Virus record (IMG/VR): IMGVR_UViG_3300034071_000198
Span: 1 to 39,797 of that record
Reading direction: 5' to 3' (one strand)
DNA: 39,797 nucleotides
Origin: a virus
Each line of letters opens with the position of its first letter. The first letter of the stretch is position 1. The notes under the pieces were generated by a model that made no database searches, was not told the origin of the DNA, and saw nothing but the letters and a program-made list of their open reading frames with translations. Position numbers and translations under genes: made by a program. This document shows positions 14,957 through 25,266 of this stretch, piece by piece.

Positions 14957-17900
14957 TTACACCACCACCGTATCATTGATAAAATAACGATTCATAAATT
15001 CTTCAAACTCTGGGCTTTCTGCAATAAGTTGTGTGCGTACTTGGTCAAGTACAAATACAATATCTGCATTGCTTTTAGCCTCTAGCATGCGTGAGCCACC
15101 TGCTCGTTCACGCTGTTGTAGCAAGTTACCTAGTTGCTTACGGGCATCTAAGTACACAGCCATAGCCTTAACTACTGAACGATTGCCATTTTGTGCCATC
15201 CACTTTTTATCTGCCAAGGCTGTCTCAAGTACTTGCGCTCTGCGCTCATACTTGCCACGGTCTGGAGAAATGTATTCTGAGTACCAGTCAAGGTTATCCT
15301 CAGCCATCTGACGAAGCCATAGTTTCTTAGCAGCATTGACTGGCTTTAGGGCATCATCATTATCAGAAACGATTCCGTTCTGAATCTTGTAAGTGTTAAT
15401 CTGACCCATCAATGAATTGAACTGTGTCCAACCACGCTTGATGTTTGCATCGCGTAGCAATTCTTCTGGGCTACGGTTCTGGCGGTAAGTGTTCTTTGAA
15501 CCAGGGTATGCACCTTGACGGTACTGCCATTGGTATGCAGCCTGGCTAAATGTGTACTGACCATCAAAGTCATTAGCAAGGAAGCCAATAAGTTCTGGGT
15601 TGTCATTAGCCTCGGCATTAGCCATAAGGTTCTGGAACTTCTTAAGATTTCTAACAGTATCAATGTTAGCCTCAAGTCCACCTGGTGACTTAGATAGGCT
15701 TACAGTTGCCTCAAAGAAATCAGGGTACATCTCAAGGAACTTAGCCTCTGCTTCACCTGGACCATACTGAGTCATGAACTGACGGAATGTTTGTTGGTAG
15801 AAGTCAGTCTCTGGGCTAACTGCAACAGGCAATGAGATTGAACCCAATGCACGAAGCATAAAGAACTTGTTTGTCTTGTCTCTAATTTCATCCAGAGTTG
15901 GCTCGTCTGTGCGCTTACCGCTGTTAAAGTTGTAAGTCTCATAACGAAGCATCTGGTTGAATGTACGGACATATAGTTCATCCTGTGTCCACATAGTACG
16001 CAAGCGGCGTAGCGCTGCAGGTGTGAACAAGTCAAAAGCATTTTGCGGCTGACCAGCAGGGAACAGTGGTCGGAACGCATCCTCTAACTCTGGACGGTTG
16101 CGAACAATCAGATATGTTGGCAGTACAGCATAAGGACCAAATCCTGGGTTACCAGGCTGACCCTGTGTAATAACATCAAGAGATGAAAGCGGGATGCTTA
16201 CGCTCTTAAATGAATTCTGCGCTACTTCTCGCCATGCCTTTGGAAGTGAATCAATAAAGCCTTGTGGCACTTGGATAACCAAGTTAGCCATGCCTTCTTC
16301 TGATAACTTCTTAGCATCTGTAATGCGATTGCCATCTTGGTCAATAACTGTTTGACCATTAACAATCTGTGCAATGACACGACCTGCAGTTGCTACGGCT
16401 GTTGGGTTCTCAGCAATGATGCCAGACCAACGCTTCATTGTATTTTCGTAGGCTGCGAAGAATGGGAACATCAACTGCATTACTTGGCTAGATGATGCAC
16501 GGCTACGGCGAACAATGGTAAACAATGTACGCTCAACTTCACGGCGGGCTTCTTCACGAGCGCCACGGATGGCACGGTCAATTTCCTCAGCAGTTAACTT
16601 TTCAGTTCCCTTTGCTGCAGCCATTGCCTCAATATTGCCCTTGATACGCCTGTTGTATGTTGCTCTTACCAATGGGTGACGAGCAAATACATCTTCTGGC
16701 AGTGAGCCAAGGAAGCGCATAACACGGCGGTTAAAGGTATCAATCAGGCGTTCCTGGTCGCGGTACTCTTTACTTGTTGTAACAAGCAAGCCGTTAATCT
16801 CTGGAAGGCTCTCTGGGTTGCTACCGAATCTATCGCGCAACCAGTTCTGAACTTCTCCACCTGAGATGACTGCGCCATCTTCCTTGACTCGGCTGAGTAC
16901 AAGTGCAGTTTCCTCATCTGGAATATAAACTTTAACTGCGCCACGAGTGATGTTAATCTTCTCAAGCAAGTCCTCGTCTAGTTCGCCACCCTTAAGGGCA
17001 GTAAATCCAAATGACTGGCGTGGTGTTGTGTAAGTATCGTTAGCGTACTTACGACCTTCAAAGTTACGAGTCATCCAACCAAGGATGTCCTCATCTGTAT
17101 CACCGTCAAGAATCTTACGGACAACAGGGTCCATGATTCCTGTCTCAGGGTCACGGAAGTGCATGTTCAAAACATTTGCCCAGGCTTCAAAGTAGCGTGG
17201 GTCTGATGGCTTAACAGGGGCTACTGTACGAGCGCCAATGCCTGTTGTAAATGCCATCTCCTGAGTTGCAACCAGTGCGTTCCATGTGTCCTCGGCTGAG
17301 GTGCGACCCATGAACCATGATGCATCTTGGAATACTTCTGGAACATTGTACTTGTAACCGTTAGCCTCAATGTCCATGTAGCCATAACCTGTGCGCTGTT
17401 TAATTGCATTAGATTCAGCGCGAGTAATAGCAGCGCCAAGGCGCTCTGACATATCATCAAGGTGTGCATGTGAAAGTGTAAATAGTCGAGCAAGGTTTTC
17501 AGCAGCATCTTCTACGCCGTTGTTAATAGCAGCGTTAACATTGTCCTTGTTGTAGTAAGGAGAGATTGCATTGTTAGGACGGCGTGCTGCTTTCTTTGCA
17601 GCATGGCGTGCATCACGGCGCTCCTTTGGAGTAACCATTCTTGGCTCAAGACCAAGTTCTGGTAAATCTTCTGCTGCTTGAATTGCAGCGCGTTGTTCCA
17701 TCTCTGCAACGCTGCGAGCAACTTCGCGCTTGCGACCTGCTGCATCAACAGACTCTGGCAATACGATGTATGAAACTCCGCCAGCACGCTTGTCATCAAG
17801 TACTACAGCGTTGCCGTAACCATTCTCACGAAGGTACTTATAGACAGGTGAGTTCTGGTCTTGCCAGCCCTTTGACTTGTTCCATGCGTTAAATTCAGAA

Positions 17901-20788
17901 GCCTTGTTATTAAACAAAGCGCGTACATCCATTGGCAATTCGCTCCAACGGGTCATGAACAATGATGGTCCATAGACACGGATTGGCTGAACATTACCTT
18001 GAGAGTAGTTAACTCTGAACACTGGTCGGCGAGTCCAGTCTTTAAATAGAACAGTCTCTAAGTCATCTGACTCTGTAGCAAGAACCAATGTTCTGTAATC
18101 AATAGAGTTGACCTTACGCCATTTTCCAGCACGGTCCTTAATTTCAACCAATCTGCCAGCGTTAACAGCATCAATCATGTCTGTTTGCAATGCAATCATT
18201 GCCTCATCTTGCATGGCTCCACGCTTTTCAGCATAGGTAGCAGATGATAAAGCCTTTTTATACGCAGCATTTGCTTCTGTAAGAGTTTGCTTAAGTAATG
18301 GAATGTCCCATTGCGTTTCGCCAGTTTTTGCTAAATCACGCTCAGCCTTGGCAATGTTCTTTTGAATTTCATTTACTTTAGCGTAAGCAACCTCAGCATC
18401 TACATTTCCTAACTTTCCTGGCTTGCCAGTCTTAGTTGGTATGTACTGCTCAATGGAAAAAATTTGCCCACCTTCTGCGTAACGGCGAGCAATAGCAGGT
18501 GATGCTGACATCGCAATAGAGCGAGATTCGTCAAGTTTAAATGCACCAGTTGCTGAGCCATGGTAGAGAGTGATTGATTCTAAATCTGCAAGTACACCCT
18601 TAAGTGTACGAACTTCATCTTCAACAGTAAGCGGACCAACGCCTGGAGTAAAGCGTTGCTTAAATGCATCACGCTCTAGTTCACCAATGCGTGTCGAGAT
18701 AGCCTTAGCAAGTTGCTTACGGCTCATGTCAACGGCACGCAGTTTGTCAACCTCTGACATAAATGCATATTGCAAAGTTGGCACATCATCAATACGACCA
18801 GCGTTAATGTTTACCTGGTCAATTAGGCGAGTAAAGCCAACCTGACGGTTTTTAAAGAATCGTCCAACTGCATCCTTGCCACCTGCTGCAACCATCGCTG
18901 GCATAGCAAATCCCTTAGCCAACATAGATAGTTGTGCTTCGGTAATGTTACGAACGGTGTAACCAAGGCGCATAAGAACAGAAGTCTTAAAGATGTCATT
19001 GATAGTACCAAGGGCTGCAAGTCCCTTGTCTGTACGCATAGTTAAATCTTGAACATCAATGCCATCAAGCAACCCTGGAAGGATTCCTTCGTGTGCTTTG
19101 ATAGCACGGGCTAACTTACGCATGTCTGCGATAATTACAAAGTTTGCAGACTCGCGCTGTAACACTGGCGATACTGCATTGATAACTTGACCATTCTCAA
19201 GATATGAGACGAATCCTTGGTCGCGGTGTGCCTTAATACGAGAAGCACGGCGGTAATCAAAGATTGCATAAAGGCTATCAACAGTTGCCTGGTCGTAATT
19301 AGGAAAGAGAACAGAAAGCGCTTCTTTCTCAGCACGCTGGATAACTCCATTGCGCTCGCCTGCAGAGGCTGCACCTAAATACTGGTCAGCATAATATGCT
19401 GCTCGTGCGCCGAAGCCACCCTTAGATAGGTTATTAACCTCACCTAAGAAAGCATTAAACTCTGTGTATGAATCGCCATCGTTGACATTGAATACACCGC
19501 TTGGCATTTCATCTTTAAAGTAGTTAACTACCTTGATAATTGGGTGCAGGCTTGTCTTTTGTATTAAGACAGATTCTGGTTCTGCAAATGTACGGGCAGC
19601 CTTAGCCTTAGACTTCTGAGCAAGTTTGCCTTCCCAAGGTCCACGGCTGAAACCATACTTAAACTGTCCACCAGTTTGTACTGTCTCAAGTGCTACGCGG
19701 AATCGGTCATCTTCGGTACTAGCCCGTGAAATGTAGCCTTGTAAAACTTCATTGTACTTAGGCGAAGTAATCATGTCGCCTTCTGACTTACCCTCAAGAA
19801 GCATGCGGTGTGGGTGTGGCACATCGTTCATTGCATCAATGACTAAGCCAGCCTCATCATCCACATCTACAATCTTTGAGATTGCATCTGTGTCTTTAAA
19901 CATAACTGCACGGAAAGTATCTACTACTTCTTGGTCAGTTGTTGCGCGACCAAACAGATACGCCATGGCATCTGGGTTAGTTACTTTCTTTTTGCGCCAG
20001 TACTCATACTGTTCTCTAGCGCCTGAGTTAGCCAAGAACTTAATATCTGCAACTGCTTCGCCTTCGCCATCGAGTGCTTTTACTAGCAAACCATCAAGGC
20101 GTTCCTCTGTCATTGCAAACTTACCAAATACTGCACGAGCAGTTTTGCCAGAGATTGTATCTAGCATCGGAGCCTTAGCAGCAATGACTGCACCCTTGCC
20201 AATGAAACCTGTAAAGGTCAATGGGTCAATGATTGTTGATGCGGTGATGTCTTGAATACCTGAAAGAAACTTTCCTGTGTACTGATTCTTAAATGCAGTC
20301 TCACGGTCTGTTGGGTCAAACAGGTCAAAGCCAGCAGATAAAAACTTTAGGTTGTTATCTGTCCAGTCTTGTAACCATCCTGACTTATCACCAGAATTTT
20401 TACCAGGAGAAAGAATAGAAAGAGTCGCCTGACCAAGGCTGATGTTTTCTTTTTCGCGTTCAACGCGTGCTGTGTAGTCGGAGTATGACTCATTCTGATT
20501 CTTAAACTTGTTGTACATAAAAGGTTGGTCAAGGATTGTCTCAACACCTTCACGGCGTACCTTGCCACCTAATTCGTATGATGCTTCACCTACTGCAAGT
20601 AAACCGCCAACGGCAGCACGAACAGGTGTAGTTGAAACCTTGATTGTATTCTTAGCAAGGTTAATGCCATCTACATACCACGGGTCATCGTTAGAACCCG
20701 CAGTTGCTAAATCTTTAAATAGTCCAGGCAATCCAGTAAAGTCAACTGCTGACTTTGCCATCTTACCTAAGTTTTCAATCCAACTCAC
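14957..20788 (-). CDS. Giant virion protein with ADP-ribosyltransferase-like segments (1943 aa)
   Basis: This is the largest gene, placed between portal and scaffold, where podoviruses encode internal or ejected proteins. Residues about 740-775 (ITLYHGSATGAF, then SRSIAMSASPAIARRYAEGG) and about 980-1005 (LRENGYGNAVVLDD, then GGVSYIVLPES) resemble the start and end of ADP-ribosyltransferase domains of phage polyvalent proteins, with about 200 residues between. The C-terminal 500 residues are helical (TLFTIVRRSRASSSQVMQLM and onward). The start is a GTG overlapping the upstream TAG, so translation is coupled. Likely ejected into the host at infection. The enzyme assignment is tentative; a purely structural role is possible. 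Confidence 0.6.
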   Translation of the reverse strand: MSWIENLGKMAKSAVDFTGLPGLFKDLATAGSNDDPWYVDGINLAKNTIKVSTTPVRAAVGGLLAVGEASYELGGKVRREGVETILDQPFMYNKFKNQNESYSDYTARVEREKENISLGQATLSILSPGKNSGDKSGWLQDWTDNNLKFLSAGFDLFDPTDRETAFKNQYTGKFLSGIQDITASTIIDPLTFTGFIGKGAVIAAKAPMLDTISGKTARAVFGKFAMTEERLDGLLVKALDGEGEAVADIKFLANSGAREQYEYWRKKKVTNPDAMAYLFGRATTDQEVVDTFRAVMFKDTDAISKIVDVDDEAGLVIDAMNDVPHPHRMLLEGKSEGDMITSPKYNEVLQGYISRASTEDDRFRVALETVQTGGQFKYGFSRGPWEGKLAQKSKAKAARTFAEPESVLIQKTSLHPIIKVVNYFKDEMPSGVFNVNDGDSYTEFNAFLGEVNNLSKGGFGARAAYYADQYLGAASAGERNGVIQRAEKEALSVLFPNYDQATVDSLYAIFDYRRASRIKAHRDQGFVSYLENGQVINAVSPVLQRESANFVIIADMRKLARAIKAHEGILPGLLDGIDVQDLTMRTDKGLAALGTINDIFKTSVLMRLGYTVRNITEAQLSMLAKGFAMPAMVAAGGKDAVGRFFKNRQVGFTRLIDQVNINAGRIDDVPTLQYAFMSEVDKLRAVDMSRKQLAKAISTRIGELERDAFKQRFTPGVGPLTVEDEVRTLKGVLADLESITLYHGSATGAFKLDESRSIAMSASPAIARRYAEGGQIFSIEQYIPTKTGKPGKLGNVDAEVAYAKVNEIQKNIAKAERDLAKTGETQWDIPLLKQTLTEANAAYKKALSSATYAEKRGAMQDEAMIALQTDMIDAVNAGRLVEIKDRAGKWRKVNSIDYRTLVLATESDDLETVLFKDWTRRPVFRVNYSQGNVQPIRVYGPSLFMTRWSELPMDVRALFNNKASEFNAWNKSKGWQDQNSPVYKYLRENGYGNAVVLDDKRAGGVSYIVLPESVDAAGRKREVARSVAEMEQRAAIQAAEDLPELGLEPRMVTPKERRDARHAAKKAARRPNNAISPYYNKDNVNAAINNGVEDAAENLARLFTLSHAHLDDMSERLGAAITRAESNAIKQRTGYGYMDIEANGYKYNVPEVFQDASWFMGRTSAEDTWNALVATQEMAFTTGIGARTVAPVKPSDPRYFEAWANVLNMHFRDPETGIMDPVVRKILDGDTDEDILGWMTRNFEGRKYANDTYTTPRQSFGFTALKGGELDEDLLEKINITRGAVKVYIPDEETALVLSRVKEDGAVISGGEVQNWLRDRFGSNPESLPEINGLLVTTSKEYRDQERLIDTFNRRVMRFLGSLPEDVFARHPLVRATYNRRIKGNIEAMAAAKGTEKLTAEEIDRAIRGAREEARREVERTLFTIVRRSRASSSQVMQLMFPFFAAYENTMKRWSGIIAENPTAVATAGRVIAQIVNGQTVIDQDGNRITDAKKLSEEGMANLVIQVPQGFIDSLPKAWREVAQNSFKSVSIPLSSLDVITQGQPGNPGFGPYAVLPTYLIVRNRPELEDAFRPLFPAGQPQNAFDLFTPAALRRLRTMWTQDELYVRTFNQMLRYETYNFNSGKRTDEPTLDEIRDKTNKFFMLRALGSISLPVAVSPETDFYQQTFRQFMTQYGPGEAEAKFLEMYPDFFEATVSLSKSPGGLEANIDTVRNLKKFQNLMANAEANDNPELIGFLANDFDGQYTFSQAAYQWQYRQGAYPGSKNTYRQNRSPEELLRDANIKRGWTQFNSLMGQINTYKIQNGIVSDNDDALKPVNAAKKLWLRQMAEDNLDWYSEYISPDRGKYERRAQVLETALADKKWMAQNGNRSVVKAMAVYLDARKQLGNLLQQRERAGGSRMLEAKSNADIVFVLDQVRTQLIAESPEFEEFMNRYFINDTVVV

Positions 20789-21240
20789 TACTGAGCCTGA
20801 CCGTCTAGTTGACTACGAATGTAGCGGTACCAGTTGCGAGTTGCGTTAGATGCATTTGGTGATTCAGCAACCTTTGCATAGAAAGGCATATAAGCAGCGA
20901 GCGCAGCAATATCTTCATTGTTTTGCGCTGCAAGCATGCTTGGTGCTGCCATGATTTCTTCACCTGCGTTAGGTCCCAAGGCTGCGCCTGTATCTACTCC
21001 TTCTTCTGGGTAGAGTGTTCGAGCATCGAGAGGAACAATATCGCCAGTTGGAATCTTAGGTACAACAGGATTGCCTCTATTTGGCAACTGTACGCCAGAC
21101 TTTGACACTGGGGCTTGAGTTTGAAGTTCATAAAAATCTCCTGCGTTGTCAATACCTGCAACATATTGTGCTGCTTGTCCGCTTGAACCGTCTCCACCTG
21201 TAGCGGATACTTTAAAATTCTTATTTGCTTCTACTGCCAT
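20788..21240 (-). CDS. Small virion-region protein (150 aa)
   Basis: This Ala/Pro/Gly-rich protein has a probably disordered first half (SATGGDGSSGQAAQYVAGID) and a short helical C-terminus (NEDIAALAAYMPFYAKVAES, then TRNWYRYIRSQLDG). It sits between the portal/basic protein and the giant virion protein. No family is recognised. A head-associated minor protein is likely from position only. Confidence 0.5.
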   Translation of the reverse strand: MAVEANKNFKVSATGGDGSSGQAAQYVAGIDNAGDFYELQTQAPVSKSGVQLPNRGNPVVPKIPTGDIVPLDARTLYPEEGVDTGAALGPNAGEEIMAAPSMLAAQNNEDIAALAAYMPFYAKVAESPNASNATRNWYRYIRSQLDGQAQ

Positions 21241-21372
21241 GATAACCCCAATGCTAAATTAGCGTATTGAAAAATTGGTGAGCCTTTTAATGTCAAATGC
21301 TCAGGACTGTTTGATGTGTTAATCGCGGTTATCAACCCATTAACTCTGCGTTTTCGGCAGCCGACTGTTTAA

Positions 21373-21546
21373 TTACTTGTTCTTTGAACCGCGTGTACCT
21401 GATGGCTGTGCAGTCTGAAAGACCTTACCTCCCTTAGAGGATGCCTTCTTTGCTGTCATTGGCTTCTGGTAGTTAGGCTTTCCTGCTGAACCCTGGTTAG
21501 CAGGCTTCTTGCTGTAGCCCTTCTTAAGTGCTGATGCTTTTTTCAT
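21373..21546 (-). CDS. Tiny very basic protein (57 aa)
   Basis: This frame has the strong ribosome site AGGAGGTGAAAAA before ATG 21546. The product starts MKKASALKKGYSKKPANQGS and ends in PSGTRGSKNK, with about a quarter of residues Lys or Arg. It follows the portal gene directly. Similar Lys-rich miniproteins occur again at 8020-8599, so this may be another DNA-associated head protein. Function unknown. The 130-base gap downstream shows no clear promoter. Confidence 0.6.
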   Translation of the reverse strand: MKKASALKKGYSKKPANQGSAGKPNYQKPMTAKKASSKGGKVFQTAQPSGTRGSKNK

Positions 21547-21558
21547 TTTTTCACCTCC

Positions 21559-23388
21559 TTACACTGGTACTCGTCTGATGAGGGATGCCTGCAAATTAGG
21601 TTCGCCTCGTGCTGTTAAACTTGCTAGTAAGGATTGAACATCTGGTCTGCCACCTGGAGCAATCTGTCCTGGTGCCACACCTGTCATACGACCTGTTGGG
21701 CTTAGTCCTTCTGGAAGTTGCCCCTCACCTGGAGGGACCGCGCCTGCTTGCCCAAGTATCTCAGGACTTACACCATCAGGGGTCATCGCACCAGGTGGGG
21801 GATTCTGTGGTTTAAACGCATCAGAAACCGCAACCTCGATAGAGGTTCCCTTCTGGCGTGCATTGATAACGGATGAAAGTTTGTAAAGAATGTCAGATGG
21901 GTCTTGACCTTGAGATGCAAGGGCTGGAATAGCCTGTGCATAAGAAGCAATAGCCTGCTTCATAGCATCGCGTAGTTCTTCTGTGTCAACCTTTTCTTCT
22001 TCTTGTGTTGCATTGAAGGAGAATGGCATTTGACGGCGAAGGAAGTCGCGTGAAATCAACTTGTCACCGCGTGCTTGTAGTCCAAAGACCAAAGCGCGGT
22101 TAGGGTCAAGTCCAGCCATCAAACCATACTGAACATCAACAGTGTAATCACCATCAATATCGCGCATTGGCTTGTACTTAATGTTGTAAGGAGTACCGTT
22201 GCGTGTACCGCGTAGGTTCTTCTCTACATTACCAAAAATCTTTTCATCAACTTTGAGTGCAAGGCTGATAAGTTCTACGAAAGCACGAGCAAACATTGCA
22301 TGTGCTGTCTTAATCTGTGTGTCAAAGCCACCCATAAGTGCCTGAACACCACGACCTGTGATGATTGAAGCATCAATGTTACCTGTGCGAGACTCTGGAT
22401 AGCGTGAGCCTAGGCGTAATTCGCCTTCAAGTACCTGTTGCTGTGCAAATGTTCCACCAGGAATCTCAATAGATACACGGCGTACATCTTGTGGGCGCTC
22501 AGTTTGAATAACTGCATCTGGACCAAGTGCTAAATCGCTAACATCGCGTGGCACAACGATAGGTGCCTGTACTGCTTTAGTCGCAGCCTCAAGAGAAAGC
22601 AACGCATAGCGTGCCTTTGCTACCTGAATTGCTAGAACATCATCAAACTGTCCGCGTGATTGTGAATCAAGTGATGGTCGCTGTACAACACGAACCATAA
22701 CCTCACCAAGAGCGTTGGCTGCACGGTCAATAACAAGGTTGTTGCGTGATGGGATGAACAAAACATCCTGGTCTTTGTCATGATAACGAACAATCTCAAG
22801 TACAGAGGTTGTTGTGTTCTCATCTTTGTCAAAAATAATGTGGGCATACTCTGGGTATGCAGCCATTAACTCTGATACTGGCTTCTCAATGCGTTGGTAG
22901 AAGTACTGAACTCGACCAAAGCGGTCAATCATTGGGTATGAACCGTATGAATCTAAGAAACGGATGCGTGGCATCTGTGCTTCTAGGTCATACTCTACTT
23001 GTGCAGGTACGAATCCGTAGGTTACATAGCGGTCTGCCGCTGTAAACATCTGAGTTTGAATATCGGAGAAGTCAACAATGCCGTTGACAATCTCCTCGCG
23101 CTTATCTGCCTTCTTGCGTTCCTTCTCAGAAACCATAGTAGGTGAGTTGCAGTTAAACGCAGGCATAGGAGCAATGACTTCTGATAAGTCACGCGCTGAA
23201 ATGTCCACCATGTTTGCCACGATTGGGTTCTCGAAAGGACCATCTGGGAATAAGTCAGGGTACACATCGCGCATGCGACCTTTACGAACTAGGAGGACAT
23301 CTTCCATGCGACTATCGCGCTCAGCAAATGCTTGTTTGATAATGAGGAAGTTATTCTTAATTTCATCTACAGTTAGAATCGCACCCAC
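21559..23388 (-). CDS. Portal protein (609 aa)
   Basis: The size and position directly after terminase fit a podovirus portal. Recognisable features are a helical N-terminus with RDSRMEDVLLVRKGRMRDVY, then PIVANMVDISARDLSEVIAP, and RIRFLDSYGSYPMIDRFGRV, as in portals that start with a wing domain. Pro/Gly-rich residues form the last 90 (GGRPDVQSLLASL). The start is unclear: GTG at 23388 has GGAG with no spacing, whereas an in-frame ATT at 23379 lies at normal distance from GGAGGT. The terminase stop is only eight bases before the GTG. Confidence 0.8.
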   Translation of the reverse strand: MGAILTVDEIKNNFLIIKQAFAERDSRMEDVLLVRKGRMRDVYPDLFPDGPFENPIVANMVDISARDLSEVIAPMPAFNCNSPTMVSEKERKKADKREEIVNGIVDFSDIQTQMFTAADRYVTYGFVPAQVEYDLEAQMPRIRFLDSYGSYPMIDRFGRVQYFYQRIEKPVSELMAAYPEYAHIIFDKDENTTTSVLEIVRYHDKDQDVLFIPSRNNLVIDRAANALGEVMVRVVQRPSLDSQSRGQFDDVLAIQVAKARYALLSLEAATKAVQAPIVVPRDVSDLALGPDAVIQTERPQDVRRVSIEIPGGTFAQQQVLEGELRLGSRYPESRTGNIDASIITGRGVQALMGGFDTQIKTAHAMFARAFVELISLALKVDEKIFGNVEKNLRGTRNGTPYNIKYKPMRDIDGDYTVDVQYGLMAGLDPNRALVFGLQARGDKLISRDFLRRQMPFSFNATQEEEKVDTEELRDAMKQAIASYAQAIPALASQGQDPSDILYKLSSVINARQKGTSIEVAVSDAFKPQNPPPGAMTPDGVSPEILGQAGAVPPGEGQLPEGLSPTGRMTGVAPGQIAPGGRPDVQSLLASLTARGEPNLQASLIRRVPV

Positions 23389-23396
23389 CTCCAGTT

Positions 23397-25265
23397 CTAT
23401 GAATAGTTGTAGTCATTTAAATTAACGGTTATTTGTCTTGATTCGTCATACTTTGTATGAAACATATTCATACGATTGTGTGACTTGAAAAAATTTGTAG
23501 CACTTGCTAGACGGTCACGCACACCAAGTTCAGCAAACCAGAAAGCCATGACGGTATCTGTCTTTTGTGACTTAGGTGCATCTGGATACCAGGTGACGAG
23601 TTGTTCGATTAGTGTCTTAATACCTTCTGATGCATGCGTTGATGGAAACTCAATCAGAGCCTTGCCATCTTCCCATCCGTAAAAGAGGGTCGTCAGGGAT
23701 GCAACTCCGAAGTTGGTGTCCCATTTATTTTGACCCGTATGATGTTCGCGTAAAATTGCACCCCGTGACGACAGGTATTCCCGTACCTCACGGTCCTGAG
23801 TCAACATCGTTTGGAAAGCATTTTTCTCAACACGCCACTCAGAAATTTTATATTTGTCCGTCCAACCCTTAATGAGTTCACGAATCTCATCTGGCTTCAT
23901 TGCAGCCTTGTTAGATACATCCAGAAGATAACGCTTCTGTGTAGATACATCTATAGCAAGACAGACGGCAGCGGTATAACCAGAGCCTGCTGGGTCTAGT
24001 CCTGCTACAACAATCAATCCATCCATACCGTTGTAACGCACACCGTTCTTACCCCTTGGAATAATTCCAAAGTTACGAGCGCCATTGATAACACCCTTAA
24101 CTGCTGTGGTAGGAAATGCTGCATCTTCATGGACTTGCTGTTGCTGGTAAACCATTGCCCAAAGATTTGGGGAGATACGACTTCGCTTTTTGTTTAAGGC
24201 AGGTCCAGTCCACTTGTCATACAGCCCGTTCTCGTCAGGTTCTCCATTACCAGATACGGGTGGTATGTTGGTCTTAGCCCAGAGGGTTACCCATTTCTCA
24301 GGGTCCTCGTCAAATTCTAAAACTGCAGGTTGTGCAAAGTATGTCCATGGGGAAGTCTCATCTGGGTAGCGTGCTTCATCACGCAGTTCAGAGTAGAGGT
24401 CCTTGGGACGAAGGCGGGTACCAATAACCAGTAGGCGACCACCATCGTTGTCAATACGGGACATAACTTCCGACTGAATCCAGTCAATCTGTCGTTCGTA
24501 TTCATGGGCGTTGGTATGGTCAACACAGTCGTCCATGATGATTAAGTCAGCACGAGCGCCGTAGATATGACCACGGATACCGATAGCCTGGACTGTAGGG
24601 TCCTTTTCGCCAGAGTCGCGAGACTCAGAGGATAGATAAATTAAATCCTGTTTCCATGAATCAGACCCTTTTTGAAAACCGCCTGGAGGTCCAAAGGTTA
24701 ATTGGAGGTCCTGGTACTTAGGATGTGTCAGTCTGTTTTTGATGGATAACAGGAATTTTTGTGCCATAGCCTGTGTCTTAGACACAACCATGATTCTGAT
24801 ATTAGGGTTCTGGCAAATCCGATAGACCGCATAGTTGACCGTAATAGTCGTGGACTTTGCGTGTTCTGGTGGGGTATTGATAATAATCAAGTCAGGGGAC
24901 CCAGGTTCATGGGTAATGGCAGGATGGACATCCGAAGGTTCTCTACCCTCTAATAAGTCAATCCAATGCTCCTGATGTTTAAATACCCTAGTGCCTAAAA
25001 ATTTTTCTGAAAACTCAGGGAAGGGTGGTACTTCCCCTCTAGCCCCATTGATTTCTCCACGGGCGGTCATACTACGGACTTTATCTACCTGGGTTGAGAA
25101 CTCCTGGTCAACCTTACGGTAGTATTCATAGGTCTTAACACTTCGTCCTACGGCATCCATCGCCCGTTGGACAGAGTACCCCTCCATTAGGAATTCGATA
25201 ATTTGCCTTTTGATGGCATCGCTCTTATGGCTTGCTGCTGTAACTCTTTTTCTGTCCATAGGCAT
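23397..25265 (-). CDS. terL: Terminase large subunit with N-terminal helix-turn-helix (622 aa)
   Basis: This is the ATPase-nuclease that packages DNA into the prohead. The ATPase has a deviant Walker A (TPPEHAKST, residues 131-139) and a Walker B (LIIMDD, 241-246). The nuclease has an acidic first motif (AGLDPAGSG, Asp424) and a later DTVMAFWF with a conserved Asp. Residues about 17-65 (IKRQIIEFLMEGYSVQRAMD, then AVGRSVKTYEYYRK) look like the DNA-binding helix-turn-helix of small terminases. No separate small subunit is seen upstream, so the domain may be fused here. The ATG at 25265 (or in-frame ATG 25259) has no clear ribosome site and follows a predicted hairpin. Confidence 0.85.
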   Translation of the reverse strand: MPMDRKRVTAASHKSDAIKRQIIEFLMEGYSVQRAMDAVGRSVKTYEYYRKVDQEFSTQVDKVRSMTARGEINGARGEVPPFPEFSEKFLGTRVFKHQEHWIDLLEGREPSDVHPAITHEPGSPDLIIINTPPEHAKSTTITVNYAVYRICQNPNIRIMVVSKTQAMAQKFLLSIKNRLTHPKYQDLQLTFGPPGGFQKGSDSWKQDLIYLSSESRDSGEKDPTVQAIGIRGHIYGARADLIIMDDCVDHTNAHEYERQIDWIQSEVMSRIDNDGGRLLVIGTRLRPKDLYSELRDEARYPDETSPWTYFAQPAVLEFDEDPEKWVTLWAKTNIPPVSGNGEPDENGLYDKWTGPALNKKRSRISPNLWAMVYQQQQVHEDAAFPTTAVKGVINGARNFGIIPRGKNGVRYNGMDGLIVVAGLDPAGSGYTAAVCLAIDVSTQKRYLLDVSNKAAMKPDEIRELIKGWTDKYKISEWRVEKNAFQTMLTQDREVREYLSSRGAILREHHTGQNKWDTNFGVASLTTLFYGWEDGKALIEFPSTHASEGIKTLIEQLVTWYPDAPKSQKTDTVMAFWFAELGVRDRLASATNFFKSHNRMNMFHTKYDESRQITVNLNDYNYS

Positions 25266-25266
25266 A

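Noticed and set aside
21241-21372. Possible promoter in the gap before the 150-residue virion protein
   Set aside because: No -35/-10 pair at proper spacing and no convincing hairpin was found, only short imperfect repeats.
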